A DNA stretch of 64,000 bases from assembly GCA_001542995.1 (NCBI GenBank), contig LFLA01000007.1, forward strand, positions 1 through 64,000, given 5' to 3'. The notes beneath the pieces are model-generated. The model made no database searches, was not told the origin of the DNA, and worked only from the letters and a program-made list of their open reading frames with translations. Positions 46,656 through 56,881 of the stretch are shown here, piece after piece. The position numbers were made by a program, and so were the translations under genes. This DNA comes from Nitrospina sp. LS_NOB (GTDB taxonomy: Bacteria; Nitrospinota; Nitrospinia; Nitrospinales; VA-1). Every line of letters begins with the position of its first letter. The first letter of the stretch is position 1.

Positions 46656-48494
46656 TCAGGACACGGAAACAGGAATGGTGTTCCGTGTTCTACCAAATCT
46701 TTTCCTGTCGTTTTCGTTCAGGATTTTTTTCCGCAAGCGTATGCTTTTCGGGGTGACCTCCGCCAACTCGTCTTCGTTTAGAAAACCAAGAATCTGTTCG
46801 AGACTCATTATTACTGGAGGTGTGAGAATGATATTCACATCGGACCCGGATGCGCGCATATTGCTCAGCTTTTTTTCCTTGCAGATATTGACCACCAGGT
46901 CATTATCTTTTTTATTTACGCCGACAAGCTGTCCGGTATAAATTTCTTCACCTGGTCCGAGAAACATGGAGCCTCTTTCCTGCAAATTGAACAGGGAGAA
47001 ACCGGTCGATTTTCCATTTTCCATGGCAATTAAAGCGCCATTGATGCGCTGGGCGATCTCACCGCAATGCGGGATGAAGTTATGGAAAATGCGGTTAATG
47101 ATTCCTGTGCCTTTTGTTAACGTTAGAAATTCAGAACGAAATCCGAAAAGTCCGCGTGTGGGAATGACGAATTCAAGCCTCGCCGTGGTTTCTCCTTGGA
47201 TCATATTCTTCAGGGTGGCTTTGCGTTTTCCCATGGCTTCCATAACGGAGCCCATATGAGAGTCGTCAATATCGAGAATGACAAACTCTTCCGGTTCGTG
47301 TGGAGCGCCGTCAATATCTTTGATCAAGACCTCCGGGCGGGAAATGGAAAACTCATAGCCCTCACGGCGCATGGTCTCTATTAAAATAGTTAAATGCAAT
47401 TCCCCGCGTCCGGAAACCTTGAAGGTATCCTGCGTGTCGGTTTCCTCCACTCGAAGAGAAACGTTGGAGCGGATTTCCCTGAATAAACGATCCCGCAACT
47501 GCCTTGAGGTGACAAGGTCGCCTTCACGACCTGCAAAGGGTGAAGTGTTGGAAGAAAAATGGATCGATAGAGTAGGTTCGTCAATTTCAATAACTGGAAG
47601 TGGTTCCGGGCAACTGGAGTCCGCAATGGTTTCGCCGATTTCCACTTCCTTCATTCCAGCAATGCCAATAATATCTCCCGTGGTCGCTGAGGGTGACTCT
47701 ACCTTCGTCAACCCTTGGAAAGTGTATAGCTTGGAAAGACTAAAGGTTTTCATATCTCCCTGATGATCGATCTGGGTATAGCTACTTTTTGCATGGATAT
47801 GTCCACGTGTGATTGTGCCGATAGCGATCCTTCCAACGTAGTCATCATAATCCATGGAGGAAACCAGCATTTGGAAAGGACCTTCAGCATCACCTTTGTA
47901 GGCTGGGACTTTTTCGATGACCAGATCCAAAAGGGGGGTGATGTCATCGTTTGGGCCCGTGGGGGTTTGCCTGGAAATACCCTGCTTGGCTGATGTGTAT
48001 ATGACAGGAAAGTCCAGTTGTTCATCATTTGCATTCAGTTCAACGAACAAATCAAAAACTTCATCGACGACCTTTTCCGTCCGCGCTGCAGGGCGGTCGA
48101 TTTTGTTGATAACGACAATGGGCTTGAGTCCAAGTTCGAGGGATTTCTTCAAAACAAACCGGGTCTGCGGCATGGGGCCTTCGACAGCATCGGCCAGAAG
48201 CAGAACCCCGTTGACCATTTTTAAAATCCGTTCCACCTCGCCGCCAAAATCAGCATGCCCGGGTGTGTCGACAATATTGATCTTGTACCCTTTGTAATTT
48301 ATCGCCGCGTTTTTTGAGAATATAGTGATTCCCCGCTCTTTCTCCAATTCGTTGCTGTCCATGATGCACGTCTCCGAGAGCTCGCTGTCCCGGAACATTC
48401 CACTCTGCTTAAGAAGGCAATCGACCAAGGTGGTTTTCCCATGGTCAACATGAGCAATGATTCCAATATTTCTGATAAATTCCTGATTCAACAT
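46656..48494 (-). CDS. typA: Translational GTPase TypA/BipA
   Basis: The 612-residue ribosome-binding GTPase has G1 [13 protein letters not shown]3 [12 protein letters not shown]4 [11 protein letters not shown], and the TypA C-terminal domain ([32 protein letters not shown]). It is related to EF-G and acts in ribosome assembly and cold or stress responses. The stop codon is within a perfect 8-bp inverted repeat (acacggaa/ttccgtgt at 46660-46688) which may act as a terminator. Start ATG at 48494. Confidence 0.97.
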   Translation of the reverse strand: MLNQEFIRNIGIIAHVDHGKTTLVDCLLKQSGMFRDSELSETCIMDSNELEKERGITIFSKNAAINYKGYKINIVDTPGHADFGGEVERILKMVNGVLLLADAVEGPMPQTRFVLKKSLELGLKPIVVINKIDRPAARTEKVVDEVFDLFVELNANDEQLDFPVIYTSAKQGISRQTPTGPNDDITPLLDLVIEKVPAYKGDAEGPFQMLVSSMDYDDYVGRIAIGTITRGHIHAKSSYTQIDHQGDMKTFSLSKLYTFQGLTKVESPSATTGDIIGIAGMKEVEIGETIADSSCPEPLPVIEIDEPTLSIHFSSNTSPFAGREGDLVTSRQLRDRLFREIRSNVSLRVEETDTQDTFKVSGRGELHLTILIETMRREGYEFSISRPEVLIKDIDGAPHEPEEFVILDIDDSHMGSVMEAMGKRKATLKNMIQGETTARLEFVIPTRGLFGFRSEFLTLTKGTGIINRIFHNFIPHCGEIAQRINGALIAMENGKSTGFSLFNLQERGSMFLGPGEEIYTGQLVGVNKKDNDLVVNICKEKKLSNMRASGSDVNIILTPPVIMSLEQILGFLNEDELAEVTPKSIRLRKKILNENDRKRFGRTRNTIPVSVS

Positions 48495-48777
48495 AGTTGT
48501 CTGTAGTTTTTAAAGTTTAATTGTGAATGAATAAATGCGAAAAACTGCGATGACTCGATCTAAAAAATAAGCGGGCAGTGGAAAAGCGACCTGCCACGAG
48601 GGAGAGGTCAGGCGATCCGAAGCTTATGGAAGGGTAAAAACCAGTAAGGGTGTAATTTCATTGTGTTAACAATTCATCCTCTATGATTCGACTGTTAAGC
48701 TTAACAGATTGAGCAGGATATACCTAATAAGAAAAATAATAATTGTAACTTATTGAATTTTATACCATAATTTTAGT
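48495..48777. other. Divergent intergenic region typA / xerD
   Basis: In these 283 bases a short inverted repeat gacct/aggtc (about 48590-48610) is near the typA side. The strongest signal is the xerD promoter described separately, whose -10 box lies just 6 bases before the xerD ATG. No other gene is seen. Confidence 0.5.
48743..48771 (+). promoter_or_regulatory. xerD promoter, probably giving a leaderless mRNA
   Basis: TTGTAA (48743-48748), 17-base spacer, CATAAT (48766-48771). With a normal start 7 bases after the -10, transcription would begin on or next to the ATG at 48778. The 25 bases before the ATG have no purine-rich ribosome binding site. Confidence 0.5.
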
Positions 48778-49659
48778 ATGGATGCATTAATTAAAGAGTT
48801 TTCCGAATATTTGCGCATTGAGAAAAGACATTCGCCGCACACAGTGGCAGGGTATTGCCGGGATCTGCGGCGTTTTGCCCGGGCTTTTCCTGACACGGAA
48901 GTGGCAGGCCTGACAACGGCGGATATTCGTAGTTCTCTTCTGATATTGCGTGATGAGGGCTTGTCGCCGTCTTCCATTGGGCGAAGTCTGTCTTCGATCA
49001 AATCCTTTTTTCGTTATCTATGTGAGGACAAACAACTCAATGATAACCCGGCCGAGATACTGGAAACCCCGCGGCGGTGGAGAAAGCTTCCCTATATACT
49101 GTCGCTGGCCGATGTCGATAAACTTTTGAGTTGTCCGGATATGGGCACCACCCGTGGTCTCAGAGATCAGGCCATGCTGGAGGTTTTGTATGCAACCGGA
49201 ATGCGGGTCTCTGAACTGATATCGGTGAAGGGGCATAACCTCGATCTGGTAGCTGGTTGCCTGAGAACTATGGGGAAAGGATCTAAGGAGCGCATTGTCC
49301 CTATAGGCATGGTTGCGAGAAATGTGTTGGAGGACTATTTGTTAAACTCCCGGCCTGTTCTGGCCAAGGGGCAAAAGGTGGAAGAATTGTTCCTGACCCG
49401 AAGGGCTAAGGCTATGACCCGGCAAGGATTCTGGAAGCTGTTAAAAGGATATGTGCGCCAATGCGGTATCAAAGCCAATGTGTCGCCGCATACCTTGAGA
49501 CACGCTTTCGCCACGCATTTATTGGATAGGGGAGCCGATTTGAGATCGGTCCAGCAGATGTTGGGTCATGCCGATATCTCAACCACACAAATATACACCC
49601 ATGTGCTTGAGAAAAAAATGCTCGAAGTCCATGACCGGTTCCACCCCCGAGCGGACTGA
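48778..49659 (+). CDS. xerD: Tyrosine recombinase XerD/XerC
   Basis: The 293-residue protein has the N-terminal SAM-like core-binding domain and the catalytic set R143, K167, H238-x-x-R241, H264 and Y273 (GMRVSEL, GKGSKER, HTLRHAFATHLL, LGHADIS, QIYTHV). It resolves chromosome dimers at dif with its Xer partner. Length and the HADIS region favour XerD. No dif site was recognised in the window. There is no ribosome binding site before the ATG; the promoter is placed so that the transcript could be leaderless. Confidence 0.93.
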   Translation: MDALIKEFSEYLRIEKRHSPHTVAGYCRDLRRFARAFPDTEVAGLTTADIRSSLLILRDEGLSPSSIGRSLSSIKSFFRYLCEDKQLNDNPAEILETPRRWRKLPYILSLADVDKLLSCPDMGTTRGLRDQAMLEVLYATGMRVSELISVKGHNLDLVAGCLRTMGKGSKERIVPIGMVARNVLEDYLLNSRPVLAKGQKVEELFLTRRAKAMTRQGFWKLLKGYVRQCGIKANVSPHTLRHAFATHLLDRGADLRSVQQMLGHADISTTQIYTHVLEKKMLEVHDRFHPRAD

Positions 49660-49806
49660 GCGGACACCCCTTGCCGGTGGAGGCACTCCACAATTATTTG
49701 CTTGACTGAAATTGCTATAAAAGATAACATTCTCCCTCCATATCCCTCCTTCTGAATTGAGCTTCCGGAAATGCAAAGGATTTGAATTCAAGGGTTTTTT
49801 CAAGCC

Positions 49807-50337
49807 ATGATTTTTGATATTGAGGAAATTTATGAAGAGGGTCTGAATTTTGATGTGCTTGAACCGAAAGAGCGCTTCAATATGGACTCCCCCGACTGTG
49901 TTTTAACGGAAGATGTTAAAATTCAGGGGAAGCTGGAAAAATCTGGTCAGGAAATCCTGTGCCAGGGCAGTCTTGAAACGGGACTCTCTGCCACCTGTAC
50001 CCGATGTTTGGGTGATTTCAGTTTTGCGGTGAAAGCCAAGCTCAGTGTTCACTTCATCCCTCGAGTTGAGAATGACAAGCTGGCCGATGAAATTGAGCTG
50101 ACGGGTCTGGATGTGGAACAGGAATTTTATGAAGAGGGCCGGGTTGACCTGTCCCATCCTGTTCGGGATTTGATATTATTGAGCCTGCCACAAGTTATAT
50201 TATGCTTGGAGAATTGTGCAGGCTTATGCCCCCAGTGCGGGATAAATCTGAATGAGAATAAATGTGGTTGCAAAAGCGAAGAGTCTTGCGATCCACGATT
50301 GGCAGTTTTACAACAATTAAAAGACAAGTTGAAATAG
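49807..50337 (+). CDS. yceD: YceD/DUF177 family protein
   Basis: The 176-residue protein has the YceD zinc-like cysteines CTRCLGDF and C-terminal CAGLCPQCG plus NENKCGCK. In bacteria and chloroplasts this protein acts in 23S rRNA accumulation, usually encoded before rpmF and plsX, exactly as here. It lies 10 bases before rpmF. ATG at 49807. Confidence 0.9.
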   Translation: MIFDIEEIYEEGLNFDVLEPKERFNMDSPDCVLTEDVKIQGKLEKSGQEILCQGSLETGLSATCTRCLGDFSFAVKAKLSVHFIPRVENDKLADEIELTGLDVEQEFYEEGRVDLSHPVRDLILLSLPQVILCLENCAGLCPQCGINLNENKCGCKSEESCDPRLAVLQQLKDKLK

Positions 50338-50346
50338 GGAGATATT

Positions 50347-50529
50347 ATGGCTGTCCCAAAGAAGAAAACATCTAAATCCAAACAAGGAATGCGTCGATCT
50401 CACGATAGCTTAAGCGTTCCTTCCTATGTTGAGTGCCCTCAGTGCCATGAGATGGCCCGCCCGCACCATATCTGTGTGCATTGCGGCTATTACAAAGGCA
50501 AAGAAGTGATGGAAGTCGAAGCGGTTTAG
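50347..50529 (+). CDS. rpmF: Ribosomal protein L32
   Basis: The 60-residue protein has the basic start [19 protein letters not shown] and the zinc ribbon [18 protein letters not shown] (CxxC...CxxC). Structural part of the 50S subunit near the peptidyl transferase. In the order yceD-rpmF-plsX-fab; a gggagatatt site precedes the ATG. A repeat copy lies between it and plsX. Confidence 0.97.
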   Translation: MAVPKKKTSKSKQGMRRSHDSLSVPSYVECPQCHEMARPHHICVHCGYYKGKEVMEVEAV

Positions 50530-50574
50530 TACCTCCGTCACTGTTTAGCTACTCGTATTCCTCTCGATAATCCC

Positions 50575-50693
50575 CAACGCTCTTTGGCCGGCGGGCCGCC
50601 GGTGGCAAAGTGCAACAACTTTTTTGGGCTAGCAAAGAGTTATCTCGGCTCAACGAGCCATTACTATTTGCCCCCAGGGCTAGTGGAAAGGAG
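50575..50693 (+). repeat. Dispersed GC-rich repeat, full copy in the rpmF-plsX gap
   Basis: The blocks cggcgggccgccggtggca, agttatctcggctcaacg and gcccccagggctagtgg occur in order, matching the full copy near 43.5 kb on the other strand. It fills most of the 174-base gap between rpmF and plsX, inside a normally tight operon. The plsX ribosome binding site (aaggag at 50688-50693) sits at its end. Confidence 0.78.
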
Positions 50694-50703
50694 CCAGATC
50701 CAA

Positions 50704-51825
50704 ATGAAAATCGTGGTTGACGCCATGGGGGGCGATCATGCTCCGGAAGCCGCTGTAGAAGGCGCGGTCATGGCGGCGAGGGAATATGAAACGGAAATCA
50801 TTCTCACCGGTTTGTCCGAACCGATTCAGGCGGTCTTAGACCGGCTCGATCCCGATCATAACCTTCCTATTAAGATCGTCCACGCCGATGAGGTGGTGGA
50901 AATGCATGACAGTCCCGGTAAAGTCCTGCGCTCCAAACGCAAGTCCTCCATGAAAATTGGTTTGGACCTGGTTAAAGAGGGGACGGCATCGGCTTTTCTG
51001 AGTGCCGGAAATACCGGCGCAGTTCTGGCTTATTCGACGGTTATATTGCGGCCATTAAACGGTGTCGACCGACCTGCTATTGCTATTCAATTACCAACTT
51101 TAAAAGGCAATGCCATTCTTCTGGATGCCGGCGCAAATGTTGACTGCAAAACCAGCCAGTTGTTTCAGTTTGGTATTATGGGCCATGTTTTTGCGGAATA
51201 TATTCTCGGCAAGGAAAATCCCCGGGTAGGTTTGCTCAGTATTGGCGAAGAGGACGGAAAGGGCAATGAAATCGTCAAGGAGGCTTTTCAAATGCTCAAA
51301 TCCAGCCACATCAATTTTATCGGCAATATCGAAGGCAAGGAAGTCTATCGGGGAAATGCGGATGTGATTGTTTGTGATGGGTTTACCGGGAATATTGCGC
51401 TCAAAATAAGTGAGAGTCTGGCCGAAATGATCGGAACCAATCTCAAGCGTATGTTTCAAAGCAGTTGGCTTAGTAGATTGGGCTATTTGTTTTTAAAGCC
51501 GCAGTTAGACCAATTTAAGAAGAAGGTCGACTATTCAGAGACTGGCGGAGCCCCATTATTGGGGGTGAACGGAGTGGTTATCATCGCGCATGGAAGCTCT
51601 TCGCCGAAAGCGATAAAAAATGCGATCAACCGGGCTCGTGAATTGAGTGAGAAGAACATCAATGCACATATTCGGCAAGGCATTGAATCCAACCTGGCCG
51701 ATATGGAAGCATCCAAAGGGACAATTTGGAAGCAGATCAAAGATATGGCGTTTGGTGCAGAGTCCGCAGAAGCTAATAAGGAAGAACCCGATAAACCAGC
51801 CAATAAAAGTTCTGACGAAACCTGA
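50704..51825 (+). CDS. plsX: Phosphate acyltransferase PlsX
   Basis: The 373-residue enzyme makes acyl-phosphate from acyl-ACP for phospholipid synthesis. It has MKIVVDAMGGDHAPEAAVEGA, FLSAGNTGAVLA, GLLSIGEEDGKGNE and GGAPLLGVNGVVIIAHGSS. The C-terminal 30 residues are polar and poorly conserved. The frame is open 40 codons upstream, through the repeat, but the ATG at 50704 with aaggag 10 bases before gives the family N-terminus. Part of yceD-rpmF-plsX-fab. Confidence 0.96.
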   Translation: MKIVVDAMGGDHAPEAAVEGAVMAAREYETEIILTGLSEPIQAVLDRLDPDHNLPIKIVHADEVVEMHDSPGKVLRSKRKSSMKIGLDLVKEGTASAFLSAGNTGAVLAYSTVILRPLNGVDRPAIAIQLPTLKGNAILLDAGANVDCKTSQLFQFGIMGHVFAEYILGKENPRVGLLSIGEEDGKGNEIVKEAFQMLKSSHINFIGNIEGKEVYRGNADVIVCDGFTGNIALKISESLAEMIGTNLKRMFQSSWLSRLGYLFLKPQLDQFKKKVDYSETGGAPLLGVNGVVIIAHGSSSPKAIKNAINRARELSEKNINAHIRQGIESNLADMEASKGTIWKQIKDMAFGAESAEANKEEPDKPANKSSDET

Positions 51826-51840
51826 TAATTTCATATTTTA

Positions 51841-52842
51841 ATGACTTCTCAAAATACCTTCAGGGCTGTAGTCGCGGGAACTGGCGCTTACTTGCCGGAA
51901 AAAATCCTCACGAATAAGGATCTCGAAAAAACCCTTGATACTTCCGATGCGTGGATCACTGAGCGGACAGGAATCCGCGAGCGCCGAATTGCTGCTGACG
52001 ATGAGTCTGCCTCCACGATGGCGGCTAAGGCCGGGAAGCTGGCATTGGAAGCGGGGGGGATTGGTCCTGAGGATGTGGATTTAATCATTGTCTGCACTTC
52101 CAGTCCGGATGTGCTATTCCCTTCCACCGCCTGTTTTGTGCAAAACGAACTTCAGGCTTTCGGATCTGCTGCTTATGACATTTCCGCCGTGTGTTCCGGA
52201 TTTGTTTTCGGCCTTTCCATTGCCGAGCAATATTTGAAAAATGGGCGTTACAAAAATATCCTGGTCATCGGTAGTGAGGTCAATTCCAGAATCATTGATT
52301 GGACTGACAGGTCCACCTGTATTCTTTTCGGCGATGGGGCAGGGGCTTTATTACTGAAACGGGTGGAGCAGGAAAAACCTCTGGGAATTTTATCCACGCA
52401 TATTTATTCGGACGGACGCTTGTCTGATCTGATTAGCGTTCCGGGTGGAATTGGCAGGACGGGGATTAATAAACAAGATGTTGATGACAAAAAATATTTC
52501 ATCAAAATGTCCGGCAATGCGACGTTCAAGGTCGCTGTTAAAAGAATGACGGATGTGATTCGTGAAGCTTTGGAGTTTAATGGTTTGAGTGTGGAGGAGG
52601 TGGGGCTTTTAGTTCCGCATCAAGCCAACCAAAGGATTATCAGCGCGGTTGCTGAAAGGTTGAACTATCCCATGGAAAAAGTATTCATGAACATTCATAA
52701 ATATGGCAATACCTCTGGCGCTTCCATCCCGATCGGGATTGATGAAGCGAAACGAAGTGGACGCATTCAACCCGGTGACATCTCCGTCCTGGGAGTGGTT
52801 GGGGCAGGTCTGACCTGGGGATCGGCGGTGATCAAATGGTAA
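51841..52842 (+). CDS. fabH: 3-oxoacyl-ACP synthase III
   Basis: The 333-residue initiating condensing enzyme of type II fatty acid synthesis uses acetyl-CoA and malonyl-ACP. Catalytic residues: C118 in ISAVCSGF, His in VPHQANQRI, Asn in HKYGNTSGAS. ATG at 51841, 15 bases after the plsX stop; its stop region overlaps the fabD start. Confidence 0.97.
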   Translation: MTSQNTFRAVVAGTGAYLPEKILTNKDLEKTLDTSDAWITERTGIRERRIAADDESASTMAAKAGKLALEAGGIGPEDVDLIIVCTSSPDVLFPSTACFVQNELQAFGSAAYDISAVCSGFVFGLSIAEQYLKNGRYKNILVIGSEVNSRIIDWTDRSTCILFGDGAGALLLKRVEQEKPLGILSTHIYSDGRLSDLISVPGGIGRTGINKQDVDDKKYFIKMSGNATFKVAVKRMTDVIREALEFNGLSVEEVGLLVPHQANQRIISAVAERLNYPMEKVFMNIHKYGNTSGASIPIGIDEAKRSGRIQPGDISVLGVVGAGLTWGSAVIKW

Positions 52843-53777
52843 AAATTGCTTTTGTTTTTCCCGGCCAGGGTTCCCAGTTTGTTGGCATGGGCAAAGACTT
52901 TTATGATCATGTCCCCTCGGCTCGAGAACTGTTGGAGGAAGCCAACGAGGTTTTGGGATATGATCTTGCAAATATTTGTTTTAATGGCCCTGAAGAAACA
53001 TTGAGGTTGACAGAAAATACCCAGCCCGCACTGCTGGCGCATAGTACAATGGCCTTGAAAATATTAAGGGAAAATGGTATAGATTCGGTAATTGCGGCAG
53101 GCCATAGCCTGGGTGAATTTTCGGCCTTGGTTTCTGCAGGGGCTCTTCAATTTAAGGATGCGGTAAGGTTGGTCCGATTGCGGGGCCAGTTTATGCAGGA
53201 AGCAGTTCCGATTGGAGTGGGGACAATGGCCGCCATTATAGGATTGCCGATTGATACGCTTCAGAAATTGTGCGATCAGGTTTCTGAAGAGTCCTGTATT
53301 GTTCAGCCTGCTAACTTAAACAGTCCTGTACAGACGGTCATTGCAGGTCACAAGGAGGCCGTATTACAGGCTTCTGAAAAGGCGTTGCAGGCAGGCGCAA
53401 AAAAAGCCGTACCCTTGCCGGTAAGTGCTCCGTTTCACAGTGCTCTTATGAAACCGGCTGAGATCAAGCTTCAAAAAGAATTAGAGCAGACCGAGTTTCA
53501 CGACTTGTCCTTTCCTGTAATCACAAACATCGAGGCAAAACCCATCACCAAAGGAAGCGAAGCCAGATCCGCCCTTGTTAAACAGGTTTGTTCTCCTGTG
53601 CGTTGGTCGGAGACGATGCAGGTGCTGATGGATCAGGGTATTGATACAGTCATTGAGTTGGGATCGGGAAAAGTTTTATCCGGCCTGATAAAAAGATTTA
53701 ACAGAAACATCAATTGCTATCAGGTTGGAGACCGCGAAAGTTTATCGCAAACTCTGGCCGCTTTAAACGCCAATTGA
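52836..53777 (+). CDS. fabD: Malonyl-CoA-ACP transacylase
   Basis: The 313-residue enzyme loads malonate on ACP. It has FPGQGSQFVGMG, the nucleophile S91 in GHSLGEF, and the catalytic histidine in SAPFHSALM. The first 7 bases overlap fabH, so translation is coupled. Full length for the family. Confidence 0.97.
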   Translation: MVKIAFVFPGQGSQFVGMGKDFYDHVPSARELLEEANEVLGYDLANICFNGPEETLRLTENTQPALLAHSTMALKILRENGIDSVIAAGHSLGEFSALVSAGALQFKDAVRLVRLRGQFMQEAVPIGVGTMAAIIGLPIDTLQKLCDQVSEESCIVQPANLNSPVQTVIAGHKEAVLQASEKALQAGAKKAVPLPVSAPFHSALMKPAEIKLQKELEQTEFHDLSFPVITNIEAKPITKGSEARSALVKQVCSPVRWSETMQVLMDQGIDTVIELGSGKVLSGLIKRFNRNINCYQVGDRESLSQTLAALNAN

Positions 53778-53801
53778 CTTAATCGTTCGAACAGGATTTT
53801 A

Positions 53802-54542
53802 ATGGAACTGAAAGATAAAGTGGCTTTGGTCACTGGAGGGGCCCAGGGAATTGGTAGAACCATCGGTGAGGAACTGACCCGGGCCGGAGCTCATGTAGTG
53901 CTGGGAGACGTGAACCTGGAAGGGGCCCAGGCTACGGCAGAAGCTATAAATAATAACGGCGGGTCGGCTTCCGCAATTAAAATTGATGTCTCAAACGCTG
54001 CCGAGGTAAAACAGGTTTTTGATTTCATCCTGAAGGATAAAAAGCCGGTGGATATCCTGGTCAATAACGCGGGAATCACTCGCGACGGTTTGATGATTCG
54101 GATGAAAGAAAGTGATTGGAACCTGGTTCTGGATATTAACCTGAAGGGAAGTTTTCTTTGTAGCCAGCAGGCGGCAAAGCAGATGATGAAACAAAAGAGT
54201 GGGGCGATTGTTAATATCGCTTCAATCGTTGGGGTGATGGGTAATTTTGGCCAGGCCAATTACTCGGCATCCAAGGCCGGGGTGATCGGTTTGACAAAAA
54301 CTCTGGCCCGGGAAGTAGCATCCAGAGGTATCAGAGTGAATGCAGTGGCACCCGGTTTTATTGATACAGAAATGACACGGGTTTTAGATGAGGCGGTGCG
54401 GCAAAAATTGATTGAGCAGATTCCCCTTGCCAGACTGGGGCTGCCTGAAGATGTAGCGCGGTGTGTTGCTTTTTTAGTTTCCGATAAGTCCAGTTATATT
54501 ACAGGACAGGTCATTAATTTAAACGGTGGTATGTTGATGTGA
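53802..54542 (+). CDS. fabG: 3-oxoacyl-ACP reductase
   Basis: The 246-residue short-chain dehydrogenase reduces 3-oxoacyl-ACP with NADPH. It has [22 protein letters not shown], the Ser-Tyr-x3-Lys triad in [21 protein letters not shown], and [12 protein letters not shown] at 53802, 24 bases after fabD. Standard position between fabD and acpP. Confidence 0.97.
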   Translation: MELKDKVALVTGGAQGIGRTIGEELTRAGAHVVLGDVNLEGAQATAEAINNNGGSASAIKIDVSNAAEVKQVFDFILKDKKPVDILVNNAGITRDGLMIRMKESDWNLVLDINLKGSFLCSQQAAKQMMKQKSGAIVNIASIVGVMGNFGQANYSASKAGVIGLTKTLAREVASRGIRVNAVAPGFIDTEMTRVLDEAVRQKLIEQIPLARLGLPEDVARCVAFLVSDKSSYITGQVINLNGGMLM

Positions 54543-54567
54543 TTCCAAACAAGGAGTTTTAAAAATT

Positions 54568-54801
54568 ATGTCAGTTGAAGAAAAAGTTAAAGAAATTATT
54601 GTTGACCAGTTAGGCGTTGATGAAAAACAGGTGACTGCAGAAGCGTCTTTTATTGATGACCTTGGGGCCGATTCTCTCGATACGGTGGAATTGGTGATGG
54701 CTCTTGAGGAGGAGTTTGATATTGAAATTCCCGATGAGGAGGCTGAAAAAATAGCCACGGTTCAAGATGCTACAAATTATATAACAAGCCGAACCAACTG
54801 A
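54568..54801 (+). CDS. acpP: Acyl carrier protein
   Basis: The 77-residue acidic four-helix protein carries the phosphopantetheine serine, S36, in [12 protein letters not shown]. It follows fabG by 25 bases, with aaggag just before its start, and precedes fabF. It carries the growing acyl chain for fatty acid and lipid A synthesis. No holo-ACP synthase is in the window. Confidence 0.97.
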   Translation: MSVEEKVKEIIVDQLGVDEKQVTAEASFIDDLGADSLDTVELVMALEEEFDIEIPDEEAEKIATVQDATNYITSRTN

Positions 54802-54830
54802 TTGGTCATCATAATCCCCAGGGTGCATGC

Positions 54831-56072
54831 ATGAAAAGACGCGTTGTTGTTACTGGATTGGGGATCGTTTCACCTTTGGGTCTTGGGGTGAATGAAAACG
54901 AAACGGCTTTGTTTGAAGGCCGTTCAGGAGTGGATTTTATTAAAACCTTCACTCCTGAAGACAACTTTCCTATCAAAATCGCTGGAGAAGTCAGGGGATT
55001 TGATCCAGAACAGTATATAGACCACAAAGATGTAAAGAAGATGGACCGGTTTATCCACTATGCCGTGGCCTGTAGTAAAATGGCGTTGGATGATTCGGGG
55101 ATCGAAATCAATGACCAGAATGCAGAACGGGTCGGCGTTATAGTCGGGGTCGGCCTGGGTGGTTTGCCTACCATTGAAAGATATCACGATATTGTCAGGG
55201 AACGGGGAGTGAAAAAAATCACTCCCTTTTTTATTCCCATGTTGATTGCTAATTTGGCGTCCGGGCAGGTTTCTATCATGGCGGGTGCCAAGGGGCCGAA
55301 CTCATGTGTGGTCACGGCTTGCGCCACAGGAACGCATTCTATTGGAGAAGCTGCCAGGCTTATTCAGTATGGAGATGCTGATGTCATGTTTGCCGGAGGC
55401 ACCGAATCGGTCATCACCCCGCTTTGTATTGCTGGTTTTAACGCATCAAAAGCCTTATCACATCGAAATGATGATCCTCAGGGTGCCAGCCGACCCTTTG
55501 ATAAGGGTCGGGATGGTTTTGTGATAGGTGAAGGATGTGGAGTCCTTATGCTTGAAGAGTTGGAAATCGCTAAAAAACGCGGTGCTAAAATTTATGGCGA
55601 GGTTATTGGTTATGGTCTCAATGGTGATGCCTACCACATTACGGCGACTGCCCCCAGTGGCGAAGGGGCCGCGCGTTGCATGAAACTCGCTCTCAACAAC
55701 GCAGGCATCAACAAAGAAGATGTGGACTATATCAATGCTCATGGGACCTCTACCGGTGCGGATGCAACAGAAACACAGGCTATTAAAACCACTTTTGGCG
55801 ATCATGCTTATAAGCTGGCTGTCAGTTCTACCAAATCCATGACCGGTCATTTGCTGGGAGCCGCAGGGGGAGTAGAAGCAATTTTCACCCTTTTGGCTAT
55901 GCAAAAAGGGGTTATTCCGCCGACTATTAATTACACCACTCCTGATCCGGACTGTGATTTGGATTATGTGCCAAATGATGCCCGTGAAAGAAATTTGAAC
56001 ATTTGCGTTTCTAATTCGTTTGGTTTTGGTGGAACCAACGGAGTTCTTATTTTTAAGAAATTTTTAAATTAA
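54831..56072 (+). CDS. fabF: 3-oxoacyl-ACP synthase II
   Basis: The 413-residue elongating condensing enzyme has the nucleophile in [11 protein letters not shown], the two histidines in [10 protein letters not shown] and [11 protein letters not shown], and the lysine in [12 protein letters not shown] at 54831, after acpP; full length. It extends acyl-ACP in type II fatty acid synthesis. The order acpP-fabF-rnc is classical. Confidence 0.97.
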   Translation: MKRRVVVTGLGIVSPLGLGVNENETALFEGRSGVDFIKTFTPEDNFPIKIAGEVRGFDPEQYIDHKDVKKMDRFIHYAVACSKMALDDSGIEINDQNAERVGVIVGVGLGGLPTIERYHDIVRERGVKKITPFFIPMLIANLASGQVSIMAGAKGPNSCVVTACATGTHSIGEAARLIQYGDADVMFAGGTESVITPLCIAGFNASKALSHRNDDPQGASRPFDKGRDGFVIGEGCGVLMLEELEIAKKRGAKIYGEVIGYGLNGDAYHITATAPSGEGAARCMKLALNNAGINKEDVDYINAHGTSTGADATETQAIKTTFGDHAYKLAVSSTKSMTGHLLGAAGGVEAIFTLLAMQKGVIPPTINYTTPDPDCDLDYVPNDARERNLNICVSNSFGFGGTNGVLIFKKFLN

Positions 56073-56080
56073 TTTCAGCT

Positions 56081-56800
56081 ATGATCGAAGTCCCTTCTGA
56101 TCGCGCTAATGATATTGCTCCCCTTCAGGAAACACTTGGGTATGTATTTTCCGACCTGAAACTTCTGAATAAAGCCCTGACTCATAAATCCTACGTGAAT
56201 GAAAGAAACGAGTCTCTCAAGCATAATGAGCGATTCGAGTTTCTGGGTGACTCTGTTCTTGATATTCTGGTCAGCGATTACCTTGTGGATAAATTCAGCG
56301 ATTATGCCGAAGGGACCTTGTCGAAAATTCGCGCGGCAGTGGTCAATGAAAGTTGTTTGGCGGACCTTGCCCGGAAACTAGATTTAGGTAAATACCTGCT
56401 TCTTGGAAAAGGAGAAGATTTGTCGGGGGGGAGAGACAAGTCTTCTATCCTGGCGGACGCTTTTGAAGCCGTTGCTGGAGCCTTGTTCAGGGACGGCGGA
56501 CTGGAATCTGCATCCAAAGTATTTCTTCCACTGTTGGAAGTGGAAATATCCAAATTCGCCCACTCCTGGTCTTTCAGGGATTTTAAAAGTGAGCTTCAGG
56601 AATACACACAGAATAAATGGGTGTGTACTCCCTCCTACAAAGTGGTCAACGAACTGGGGCCCGATCATGCAAAGGAATTTGAAGTCGCGGTGATGGTCAA
56701 GAATATAATTAAAGGGCAGGGTTCCGGAAAAAGTAAAAAGGAAGCGGAACAGGCGGCGGCTAAAATGGCCATAGACAGTTTTTCGGATCCTTCCAAATGA
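56081..56800 (+). CDS. rnc: Ribonuclease III
   Basis: The 239-residue double-strand RNase has the signature ERFEFLGDSVLD with the catalytic Glu and Asp, SILADAFEAVAGALF with the second catalytic Glu, and a C-terminal dsRBD (LQEYTQNKWVCTPSYKVV onward). It processes rRNA precursors and structured RNA. It lies 8 bases after fabF, the end of the fatty acid cluster, with no strong terminator visible. Confidence 0.97.
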   Translation: MIEVPSDRANDIAPLQETLGYVFSDLKLLNKALTHKSYVNERNESLKHNERFEFLGDSVLDILVSDYLVDKFSDYAEGTLSKIRAAVVNESCLADLARKLDLGKYLLLGKGEDLSGGRDKSSILADAFEAVAGALFRDGGLESASKVFLPLLEVEISKFAHSWSFRDFKSELQEYTQNKWVCTPSYKVVNELGPDHAKEFEVAVMVKNIIKGQGSGKSKKEAEQAAAKMAIDSFSDPSK

Positions 56801-56881
56801 TGTAGCGGGGGTCCTTTTTTCTTGAACTGTTTTTATTGAAATAGCATCCTAAAGCTAACAATTCCTTGGATATTATCGAGC

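Noticed and set aside
49807-56800. yceD-rpmF-plsX-fabH-fabD-fabG-acpP-fabF-rnc as a special biosynthetic cluster
   Set aside because: This is the ordinary type II fatty acid synthesis cluster found in many bacteria. Only the inserted repeat is unusual.
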